Below are positions 14,500 to 24,692 of a stretch of 64,000 nt of DNA, in pieces. Within the stretch, counting starts at the first letter, position 1. Each line of letters opens with the position of its first letter. The notes below the pieces were generated by a model, which ran no database searches, was not told the DNA's origin, and was given only the letters and a program-made list of their open reading frames with translations. Source of the DNA: Halichondria panicea (lineage: Eukaryota; Porifera; Demospongiae; Suberitida; Halichondriidae); assembly GCF_963675165.1 (NCBI RefSeq), contig NC_087390.1, forward strand, positions 4,969,301 to 5,033,300, given 5' to 3'. The translations under genes were made by a program, and so were the position numbers.

Positions 14500-17400
14500 A
14501 TGGCAGAGCTAGAGATATCTCGATCTGGACAGGTATGAGCTAGCTAGCTAGCCATGAGCAGCGATCCTCCTCTGGGTATGAGGTGTATAAATAAATATTT
14601 TTCTTGTAAATGGTTCCATGAATCAGTACTACACATGATATATAATAGGGTGTCTGCTAACACTTTGAATATTCATGCATCCGGATGGATTGTGTCTGGC
14701 ATCTAATTTCCTTATCCCATGTAGAGTCATGACATCCTCCATCCCTCAACATCTCTGGAGTGGGAGGAATGGCCTCCTCTACCATTATCGACGACCAATG
14801 CCTCTTCAGTGTATCTGAATGGAACACTCTATGTCGGAGGAGGGTCTACTAGTGTTAGAGATACTGCACTGTTCTCATTCCAACCTGGAGTTGACAGCAC
14901 ATGGAAAGTGACAGACACACCCACCTCTTACTACACCCTCCTCATCCATGACTCTGAACTGCTACTGGTGGGTGGGTATGAGTATCAAGAGATAACAAAC
15001 AAAGTCTTCACGATGAGGGATGGACAGATTGTTGAAGTACTGCCTCCTATGAAGGAGAGACGAGAGTCACCATCTGCTGTCAGTAGTGGGCCTGCACTAG
15101 TTGTGGCTGGGGGGTCGGGTACCTCAGGACTCCTCTCCTCTGTGGAAGTGTTCAAAGATGGTCATTGGACGACTGCTCCCTCCCTGCCAAGTGCAGGACA
15201 TGACATGCAGTCTGCTCTCCATGGTGACCAGTGGTACCTGATCACAAATGAGGGAAAAGTATTCTGTGCATCACTACACTCACTCATATCTGGAGCTGAC
15301 AAGTCGCCATGGGAGACGCTACCTGATCTTCCTCATCGCTTTTCAGCTGCTGCCTTCTTTGGTGGCCATCTCTTGTCTATTGGAAGGGGTAATAGTTTCC
15401 CTTCCATAGCAGACATCCATGCCCTCTCCACATTCACCCAATCCTGGGAACGTGCTGCTGACCTGTCTCTATTAATACAGGGTAGGCCACTAGCTGTTGT
15501 CCTGTCTAGCGAACAACTAATTGTGATCAATGGTGCCGGAGTACATCACGGAAAACTTAAGGGTGAGTTAGTTTTATGCCACAAATACTGTGTAATACAA
15601 ATGCACAACCGTCATACAACCCTAGCTTTTCGCTTCACTTGAAATACACAAGCTTTTATTAAAATAGAAAACATAAGTTGACCACTTAGGTGTGTACAGT
15701 GGGACCACATTATACCTGTATACACAGACTACAGTCACTATTCTACTAAAGTAGCGTAAATGCACATTTATTTTTGCTTCTAATTTCAAGTTCTAACATG
15801 CTTAACATTATTCACTGACACACACACTTCACAGTGACTACATTGACTACATTTGATGCAGACAGTCACTTCACTTTGAGAGCTATTGATTGCCTCAAAG
15901 TCTCAGCAGGAATCTCTCTGATAGAGGAGCTTGTACAACACACGCCCACTGCCATCCTAGCTGCTGCTGGTGTGGATGTTCGGGATATATACAACCACAT
16001 CTTGGGAGAGTGGGCGTCAGGACGTGGACCACACCCACCCACATGGACAGAGCTGTTCAAAGTTCTCAAGGAGATGGGCTTGAGTGAGTTGGCTGGTCGA
16101 ATAGAGAAGTACTTGAGAGGGTCGGTTCCTGAGGACCCACCACGACCACCCCCTAATGAGGAAGGTGACTCAGAGGAGGAGAAAGATGGTGAGATAATCA
16201 GTGATTATCAGTTTTTAACATTTAAAATTCCACAGATGAAACACCAGAGCAAGAAATTCTCAGGCTAAACAATGTGCTGGCTGAGTACATTAGTGCTAAT
16301 ACTCTACTGAAGAAGGAGAATATTCAATTGAAGAAGGCGAATATCAACCCTGAGCATCATTTGAAATATGAGAAGGTGAAAGAAGAGCAACTAGACCCAG
16401 CTTCTATCAAAGAGGAGCCAACATTTGACAAAGGTTTGAAACAATTTCTTTGGACAATGTACAAACAAAGATGAACTTGTTGTTTGTAGATAATCAGTCG
16501 CCCTCATCTTCCCTGAAGCATATCAAACAGGAAACCAAAGAGACCACTAAACGTGAGTGATGGTATCAGCAGTAGTTGTAGGGTCAACCACTGTAGGGTT
16601 GAATCACAGAACATGCATACTGTATGTATTCTAGAACAAGCGTCCATTTGTCCGCATAGCATTGAATGTTTACATCTATAATATTTATGCAAATACGTAC
16701 TTCATGCATGTATGTATATCTATCTGCAGTGAAAAGTGAAGAACCATGCGTCTCACAGCTACTACCTTTGGGACTGTCTACTGTACAGCATCATGCAATA
16801 CCATTCGGTGAGTTAGGTACCTCATTTGCATTGTTCTATACTGTTACCTCCACTCAGACCTCCCTGGTGTTGAAGTGGTGGCCAGTACGTGTGTGATTGT
16901 CACCAACTCACCCCAAATCTTCCGCTGGGTTGGCTATGGGTTCAAGCTCACCATACCCCAGGGCTCCCTGCCAGCTGGTGTTGACCAGTGTCGACTAGAC
17001 ATCAAAGCCAGTGTAGCTGGACAGTACCAGTTTCCTGACAATCTCCAGTTGGTCAGCGGTGTTATCTGGATACATCCTTATCCCTCGGGTCAATTCCAAC
17101 AGCAGCTAACAGTCGAGATACAGCACTGTGCCAATATGACCAGCTCTACCAAGCTCTCATTTGTGAGAGCACATTGCTCCCAGAAGAGCCTGCCCTACAC
17201 ATTCAAGCAACTTGAAGGGCGTGGCTCGTTCACTGAGCACAGCTCGTACGGTTGTTTGAGTGTGAATCATTTCAGTTCATTTGCAATAGCTGCAGAGGGT
17301 GATGTTGATCTACTTTATGTCGCTAGTCTATACTATCTGAAGGCCGACCCTCGGACCGTTGAGATTCATTTCACAATCATCCCCAATGATGAAGTACATA

Positions 17401-20400
17401 ATGCTGTGAGTGACAGGTTTTTTATGGTTTTTTGTGGGCCTAATATAATTATTCTTAGGAAAAACAGAAGTATTGAGCTTTCGTAGGTACACACAAGAGT
17501 ACTTATTGCGCAGTTCCTGATACAGGCGCATATACATGTACCACAGTTTACTCAACAGGCCTCGTTAATTGAATAGTGACGACAGTGATATGACGCAATT
17601 TAAGGCAAATGCGGTTTCACGTTTACTACAGGATATTCTTATCTACTCTTGGTACACAGTATACTTAAATGTTACTTTTATGTTGTTGTTTTTATTCCTT
17701 TAGGCAACACAACATTATTTCCAAAAGTTGGGGGCAGAAGAGAAACTGAATTTGGAAGTGGAGTTTGAAGGCTCAAATATTTCACTTGATATTCCAATAT
17801 CCAGCGGTGTTGATGTCAATGAATGGAGACTAAAACCACTTGTTAAACCAAAAGTAATGTTTTGCAAATTCTTATACTACATCATAATTACAGTTTTGCG
17901 TGTATTGTATGCAGATATCAAAGAAAAGGGTTGATTCATTCAAGCCGGGGAGAGCTGTTCCATCCACAAAGCTGGTAGCGACACTCTCTGAGAGTAGCTG
18001 GGACTGCAAGGTACCAAGCCGCTCATACCTAACAACTTTGAAAGGAACTAAGGAGCCTGATAACCAAATATGGATTGTTTTGGACCCAGTGGATCCAAAA
18101 GAAGGTATATTGTGTCGATGGTATTTGTGTGAGTGAGTATACCTATAGTGCTCAACATTCAAAATGTTGTCTGTCTGTCTGTCTACGGTGTGTGATGGAC
18201 CGGCACGATATTTGTTTTTTGTACTCATGACCCTTTACCAACTTTTACGTGAATTGCTGCGCATGAACACAACTATAGCTAGCTACACTCGACTCAGCAC
18301 ATACAGATACTCTGAGGCCATAATTATAGGCACGCCTGCAGCAGGTCAGAGTTTACAATAATCACTACAACTACATGAATTATCATGGTAGCAATTATTA
18401 AACTCTATTAATTTAACACAACAACTCCATTATGAACTCAAACGCTGACGCTATTATGCTTACATGTAGTAGTTAGCTTTGTACTAGAACACTAGCTGCA
18501 AAGAAATCTGCACTGCTTTATGGCTACCTTAGTTATATTGTATCACGTTGGCAAGGTAACAAGGGTGTAATAAAAGTCATACAGCCCCTTCCGTGTTATA
18601 TTATTTTTATTATACTAGCCTCGAGGCATAATTTGGTAAGGGGTTATCGTGGTAAAACACATGCATATAGCACGAGAATCCTTGTGTTTTATTACCGTAT
18701 AATCTGGTTAACCCTTTAAACGCCACGGGCCACGATCGTGGCCCGCAATACGTGACTTTTTTTTGCGAAATTCTAATTCTGCAATACTTAGGAAGTAGCT
18801 CGAACTACGCACATTCCTGTATAGAGGAAGAGCTGTAGAATCATGTGCAATTTAGTCTAGAAATTTCCAAGCCACGTTGCTATGTTAAAATTTCATTAGC
18901 ATCTTACCGCACGAAGTTTATAGCTATGGCTAGGTTGTTTACTTGTACCGATGTGCTTGAACAGCTTGAGGACAGCAATGGCGATGTCTCCTCTAGTGAT
19001 GACAGTGCCTATGAAGGAGAGGGGATAGTAGGATACCTCCCAAAGGCTACCAGCTTTATTCCAGACGCTGATGAACTGTCTGGGACTGAGGACATGCATG
19101 ACATGGACCTAGACGCTAGCGCTATGGACCAGGACGGTGAAAGACCAGGAGAGGGCTCACTGTGTGACTCTGGTAACTAGTATAGTATAGCTAGAATATC
19201 AGTAGTGTAAGTATAGTATAGCTAAAATAGAATTAGCAGTAATGAACAGTCTTTATGTGAGCTTGTAAATTTCATAGATCGTTCACCGATTAGTAATACA
19301 TGTACGTATTGTACTTCAAGTTGATATATCTTAGCACTGTTACATTCATATGATGTGAAAATCAAGCTTAGTCAAGCCTTTATACCATATGATAGGCTGA
19401 TCCATAAAAAAAAAATTTTGGATTTTATCTCACCGCTGGCCGAGCATTTAAAATGATAAAAACGGGTGGGCGTAATAACCGTGGTTGCTATGGCAACATA
19501 TGTTGCACCATTTTATTTTTATTTTATTGGTATATGGTTGCTAGGCATTTTATTGCTCTGGAAACCCGATAGAGAATTTACAGACATTTCACTTCACTGT
19601 TAATTAAGAATCCGACGGTTAAAGGGTTAATAAGCGCACTTGGTTAATAAGCGCACATCAACTAATAGGCGCATACTGGTTAGCAGACCAAGAGCCTGGA
19701 TAGAAGCCGCATGGTTTTCTGTACAATTCTCTACCCAACAACTGGTCTCCACACTTCTTTATAGATGTTAAGTCTCTACCATTAGTTGTGTTAGTGCTGT
19801 TAGATACTGCTTGCAGACAAACGATCGAGCTAGCTAATGGAGATTTGCTTTATTGAAACGTCATGGGCGTGGTTAATCTCTATAAGCGCATCTGGATAAT
19901 AGGTACATAGAGGCTTGCTCTTTCCCTATAGGCGCATGCGCTTACTAACCAGATTATACGGTATATATACAGGCAACTCGCCCCGGGGCTTTGCTCTTGT
20001 GCTTGTGTCATAAAACACCTATAGTCTCATATGCTATTACTATGCAATGCGTTTTGTTTCTGTACAGAGACTAGAGAATTGCTGATGCCACCTCAGTCAC
20101 ATGCGACTCATTACCCACCCTCCCTTGGACCACCTCACTATCCTGTGGCTTCACACTCTCGGAACATGTCAGGTGAGCCAGTGTTTAGTAATTATATTGC
20201 TCTAATACTACTTTAATTCATGGTCAAACTAATACACTTTTCTTTTATTTAACGTTAAGGCCAGCAGACAAAATAGATTCTTTGTTTCTCATCAGCCCCC
20301 GCTTGTGGTAAAAGTATGCCTCCTTAACTTTCATTGTTGCTCTAACACACCCCTTAATTTCTTATCACCTTTATAAGAAAGTGCATGATGTGCCATGTGC

Positions 20401-21443
20401 TGATAACCTTAAAATCTTCGCTGTTTCTCCTGCGATGATGTAATAATTATAATCAATAACCTTCTCGATCCCTCATTCAAATTGAGGAAGTGGCTGATGA
20501 GAAACAAGGAGAATCTACTTTGCCTGCCTAAGGATCAAAGTTAATGACATCACTATATTAATTATTCTCACACTCTACACACACACATATATATATATAG
20601 GCATTCAATTTGTTGTAAACGAGGATGATAAAGGAGATAAGAATCAATTAGGCACTAATGATTTGCAAGATGTGTTCTCTCAATTGGTGGAGGCCGCTAA
20701 AGATTGGTTTAATTTGGGCCTCGCTTTGGGGATTAAAGTTGACACTCTTGAGGGTATAAAGTCTAATGAAAATTGTGATAGAGATCGATTGCGTGAAATG
20801 CTGACCCACTGGCTGCGATCTTCACCTTCTCGTACATGGAGTAACATTTGCAATGGCCTCAGAAGTGACACTGTTAAACAAATCAATCTGGCAGATACAA
20901 TTGAGGAGAAATACAAAGGTACAATCATCCAAACGTGAACTAAAGCACACATTGCTTTCATTTTTAGTCGACTTAAGACTGAGTATGCATGTATAAGGCC
21001 TAGGTATGGTTACTGTCGGGTATATAGATGCCCACATTGTGAGTCAGGAGGTATTATGGGCCACTTTGATGTACAAAGCTATTCGTTGTAAGTACGTAAC
21101 AGTGTTTTTCCCCCAGGGTCTTATGGTCATCAGGACCAACTGTATGCTCTCCAGTCTCAAAGCATAGTACTATCGGCATCAGGTCAGTATACGTATAATA
21201 TAATTATGTCCGTATACAACTATAGTTAAAAATCAGAATAATTATACTCCCTAGCAGAGGACTCGTCCCGACCACCCCTCATCACTGGTGATAAGAGAGA
21301 GGCCACTGAACACACTGAGCAAGGTGAGATAGTCAGTTGTTGTGTTGGTCTATTTTACTAGTGAGTGTCTCCATGCAGTTCCCCCCAAGAGACGTCGGTC
21401 AGTCAAGCAACGAAAAAGGCGAAAGCCGAAAGGGCAACACTAA
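14500..21443 (+). CDS. Gene B: kelch - death-fold - ZU5 (HFS) - UPA-like - death domain protein with basic tail
   Basis: Exons: 14500-14532 (MAELEISRSGQ), 14725-15562, 15835-16188, 16236-16433, 16490-16552, 16730-16807, 16858-17405, 17704-17853, 17915-18104, 20068-20172, 20601-20918, 21117-21182, 21258-21323, 21379-21443; they sum to 1023 residues plus stop. Exon 2 is a kelch-type propeller (YVGGG, LLLVGGYE, LVVAGG blades). Exon 3 is a death-fold-like helical domain followed by an acidic EEGDSEEEKD linker. Exon 4 is a coiled coil. VKEE, IKEE, IKQE and LKSE fit the SUMO consensus. Exon 7 is ZU5 (WVGYGFKLTIPQGSLPAG) with NHFSSFAI at its end, like the PIDD1 self-cleavage sites. UPA-like exons, a Pro-rich exon, a death domain and a PPKRRRSVKQRKRRKPKG tail follow. 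Inferred role: PIDD1/UNC5-like scaffold with nuclear potential. Confidence 0.83.
18712..19626 (+). mobile_element. Non-autonomous piggyBac element, about 915 bp
   Basis: The element is bounded by TTAA at 18708-18711 and 19627-19630, the piggyBac target-site duplication. Its ends are inverted: CCCTTTAAACG at the left, CGGTTAAAGGG at the right. The interior codes a short acidic protein (18926-19180) that resembles a transposase N-terminus. The catalytic DDD core is absent, so it must have been mobilised in trans. It is nested inside an older MITE. Confidence 0.85.
18926..19180 (+). CDS. Truncated piggyBac transposase N-terminus
   Basis: An 84-codon frame begins MARLFTCTDVLEQLED and continues very acidic (SSSDDSAYEGEG; later DMHDMDLDASAMDQD) before a TAG stop. 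Acidic, low-complexity N-termini of this kind precede the catalytic core in piggyBac transposases. The position between TTAA-flanked inverted repeats supports this. No catalytic domain follows, so the product, if made, could not cut DNA. Confidence 0.6.
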   Translation: MARLFTCTDVLEQLEDSNGDVSSSDDSAYEGEGIVGYLPKATSFIPDADELSGTEDMHDMDLDASAMDQDGERPGEGSLCDSGN

Positions 21444-21835
21444 TCATCAATGTGCCATTGTTATCTATTATATTATTATGCATTTCATCATCAATGTGCC
21501 ATTGTTATCTATTATGCATTTCATACACCATGGCCATGCACCGAGGCAATCGAACTTGTATAATACAATCTAGTATCAAGAGTTCATAATGAAGGATGTC
21601 TGTGTATAAAATTAATTCGTTCAATATTCTAAGGCGAGCAAACTGTGAGCAGATGAGATATTGTACAGAGCAGAGCGCAAGTTTTGTTTGCTTCAATTAA
21701 GTGATTTCATTTGAGTATGACAAAGAGCGTAAGTTCTGTTTAATTCAATCGAACGACGTACAATACAAACATAATAGGTACACCAATGCTATATGAATGC
21801 AAACAAAGATCCACGTGTAAGTTGCTAGTGTGGGG

Positions 21836-22047
21836 TTTGCTTCAATCACACCTAATAACTGATTTTATATGAACGTATAAATAGTTGAAAGTATAGTATA
21901 GTAACAGTGTTTGCTTCAATCACCTAATAACTGATTTTATATAAACGTATAAATAGTTGAAAGTATAGTATAGTAACAGTGTTTGCTTCAATCACCTAAT
22001 AACTGATTTTATATAAACGTATAAATAGTTGAAAGTATAGTAACAGT
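21836..22047 (+). repeat. Tandem repeat, about 70 bp x 3
   Basis: Three successive copies of GTTTGCTTCAATCACCTAATAACTG... end in AGTATAGTAACAGT. The paralogous flank of gene C (about 33026-33095) has a single copy, so the array expanded after the segmental duplication. No coding role is apparent. Confidence 0.85.
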
Positions 22048-22204
22048 GTTTGGATATTATATATTTGCAAAATTAAACATCCTGGATAATGATACGACAC
22101 ACTATCTAACAGTATCATCATCGACATTGTTACAGGATAAATTTAATTCCCTGCTAAATTAACACGTTCAGTGTAATCTATAATTATATATACATAATAT
22201 ATCC

Positions 22205-23480
22205 ACCCACAGTAACTACCATAATGTAGTCACCCAGCCATGTCTGGCTCTACTTCTGAGGGACTGACAGGACACAAGGAATGGACTGCAGGGGAGAGAA
22301 TTAGTCAATCACTACATGTACAATCAGCCAGGGTACATTCCTTGCAACAAATAATTTATACAAAGACTAGCCGGCATTGCCGCAATACATTATTTGGATT
22401 CTTCTCTCAATTATCTTTTACCAGACAGAGACTGGAAATAGTCCCAAAGGTAGAGGATGGCAGGCCAGTATTAAACAATACTGGACCCCCCCCCACACAC
22501 CCACACACCTGGTCTCAGTTCTGGTTCTGGTGGCTGGTGAGTTGAGTACTCCAGGGCTGGACTGAACAGAGAGAGTGCATGGGTGACACTGGGGGCTCTG
22601 GGTTGTCCACTGGTGAGCAGTCTCTGCATCACTTTGGGTTGTTTCTGTGTGCCCTGGCCTCAGGCCAGGCAGTAACATGTCCTGAGGGGGGAGGGTAATG
22701 AAGAAGCTGCTGCATTCACATACGTACTTAAAATAACTATTTATGCAAAAAACGAATTCTCAATTCTCAGCATTATAGGGTGTGAGTAGGGGAGAGATCT
22801 ATTCTTAGAACACGCAGATTGAGCTCAACACAACCTCATCATTCACTATCTCCACCTGCCCCACAGTGGAGAGTGATCCCACCAAGGTACATGTAGCCTG
22901 AGGGGTGATCTCACCACATGTACCAAACAACAGAGACACAGTCTGACTAGAGCAATAGTCTTGGTTCAATGCTACACAAGAAGGGTGGGCGTGTGTAATT
23001 ATGAACAGAGTATTTAAGGTCGACTGTAGGAATTTTTTTTTATGCTCAATTTTAAGCTAATTCCCACTGACGATATAGTTGGTCTAAATACATTAACCGT
23101 ACTGACCAACGGCATCTTGTTGGCCTCGTGTTGAGCAACCACCTTTTGTATAGATGCAGTATCAAGAAGGTGAGGCTGTACTTGTTGGGAGGCCAAGGGG
23201 GAGACAAGTATAATGGCCTCTTCGATATGAGAATAATTAAGTTCACATACCGTATTACTAGCATGTTTTGTGAGCATCAAACATAATTATGCAAACTTTA
23301 TGAGGGTTGATCAATTCGCAAACCTACATTATGGTACTGGTAAATACACACGATCCTTGCCAAAACGCAATAGTTAGATAGCGAAGGGTCAACTTTTCTG
23401 CTGATTTGGCTCATTCCGCAAAGCTTTTTCACCCGCAAAATATTAGCAATATGTTTTCAAACAAATTCCTATGAAACGGA
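22205..23480. other. Duplicated 3' flank of gene B, non-coding
   Basis: This stretch is closely paralogous to about 33265-34620 and partly to 9180-9505. It holds one diverged copy of the 97-bp unit and a MITE-like segment with a CCGTATTACTAGCATGTTTTG end (about 23251-23460). Open frames here, on either strand, are not conserved between the copies. I see no gene. Confidence 0.55.
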
Positions 23481-23489
23481 GCAGAAAAA

Positions 23490-24600
23490 CATCCCTGCAA
23501 CTGTTTGATCATTTTCAGTTGATCTGTAACTTTAGGCCACACGAATGAAATTATACTTGGTTCTCAAGCTTGCTCGCTTTCTTCCTTTACTAAACTGTAT
23601 ACTGGTCTAATGAGGTTGTAGGCCTGCGTGATGATAGCAACTTTTTTGAATTTTTAGTGACCGGTGAGTAACAAACAAAAAGCTACTTCCCCCGCATTAA
23701 ATTTTGCTAAAACAAGGTCTGGTAACCAAATGATTTACATTGTCTTTACATTGTCGAGCCTTAGTTGCATATTTTACTCTCTCAGTCTCTCACCTTCTCC
23801 CTCATGAGAAGAGCAGTCCACGGCCACCCTCATAGAGCTCGCTCCCTCGTCACTCATATTCTTGTAGGACCCTCTCTGACTACTTGAAACAAAACATGTT
23901 TCAGTATAATTGCTGGCTGCAGGAAATGTCTGAAACTGATAATAAAGACACATGCATCTATACATGCATGTATGTTGAATTCAATTCATTCTGTTTTCAA
24001 CAGACATTACCAAGGGCAATCAATTACCTATACACTTGGTGGAGGGGAGTCCCAAAGCTTGTCTCTCCTTTTTTAACTGATTCTGTCTCTCTCTCCTTCT
24101 CACTTCTCACATTGGATTCCTGTCAGTACCGTACCAACAAAGAGAAAACAAAAAAAAAACACCATTGGCAATATAAAGTATATGTACACACCCACTTATT
24201 ACGTTCTGCAATGCCTTGTCAAGTAATCTACTCCTAAACTACAAGGGGTAGTTAAGTTATGTCCTGCAAATACCCAACATTGTGAATGCCCTTTGAGATA
24301 TCCTTAATCACCCGACTAACACCTTACCCTAAGATTGCTCTATACTACCCTCCTCCACTACAGCTCGCACTTCATTTTCTCCTATTTTTCGGCTTCAACT
24401 TCTTTTAATGCTTCAATTTCTTCTTCCACTGAGTCTTGCTCATGCTCTCAGGGACTGTGTCCATGGAAAACTGGACCACCCACTCAGCACAGTCATCTCT
24501 GGGCCCTGGACTGCTGTCAGTGGAGGGTCTGTTAGACAGAGAGTGGATTATGGGTGAGTGTGTACTGTCCTTACTTGTCTCCAATGAGTGCTGTCTCTGT
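23490..24600 (-). pseudogene. TRMT10 pseudogene, copy 2
   Basis: Minus-strand remnants, in coding order: exon 1-like 24363-24548 (from MIHSLSNRPSTDSSPGPRDD to ESMSKTQWKKKLKH, then TAA), exon 2-like about 24055-24125, exon 3-like about 23811-23885 (SYKNMSDEGASSMRVAVDCS, then diverged) and an exon 4 scrap at about 23492-23530. The TAA after KKLKH replaces a Gln codon of the 12.6-kb copy. Exons 5-8 are missing. It is head to head with gene C, about 90 bp from that gene's ATG. Confidence 0.8.
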
Positions 24601-24692
24601 GAACTAGATTGCAAATGCATGGTAATGATCGTGTAGGTAGAAAGCTGAAGAGGGGGTGGGACAAGACAACATATCCCGAGAACAATGAAAAG
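24549..24692. promoter_or_regulatory. Putative shared divergent promoter (gene C / TRMT10 relic)
   Basis: A short block lies between the start of the TRMT10 relic (-) and the first ATG of gene C (+). The core from TTGCAAATGCATGGTAATG to GGGGGTGGGACA is conserved beside gene B (14411-14470) and the third unit (about 35755-35812), more than most non-coding flanks. TTGCAAATGCAT resembles octamer/POU-type sites. The spacing suggests a bidirectional promoter; no TATA box is evident. Inference only. Confidence 0.35.

Larger units (their letters stand above)
18694..19963. mobile_element. MITE (CCGTATAATC termini) split by a piggyBac insertion
   Basis: The left end reads TACCGTATAATCTGGTTA and the right end TAACCAGATTATACGGTA, so the termini are inverted repeats flanked by TA, the Tc1/mariner-type target. 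Internal GCGCAC/GCGCAT motifs are repeated after 19631. The piggyBac element at 18712-19626 sits in the TTAA of the left inverted repeat. Without it, this MITE is about 350 bp. It lies in the large gene B intron between the UPA-like and Pro-rich exons. Confidence 0.8.

Noticed and set aside
17872-18228. 118-codon minus-strand frame opposite the gene B UPA-like exon
   Set aside because: It is a shadow of the conserved plus-strand exon 17915-18104.
22418-22678. 86-codon minus-strand frame rich in Thr/Ser/Pro
   Set aside because: The paralogous flank at 33600-33760 does not keep the frame, and no splice context or domain is seen.
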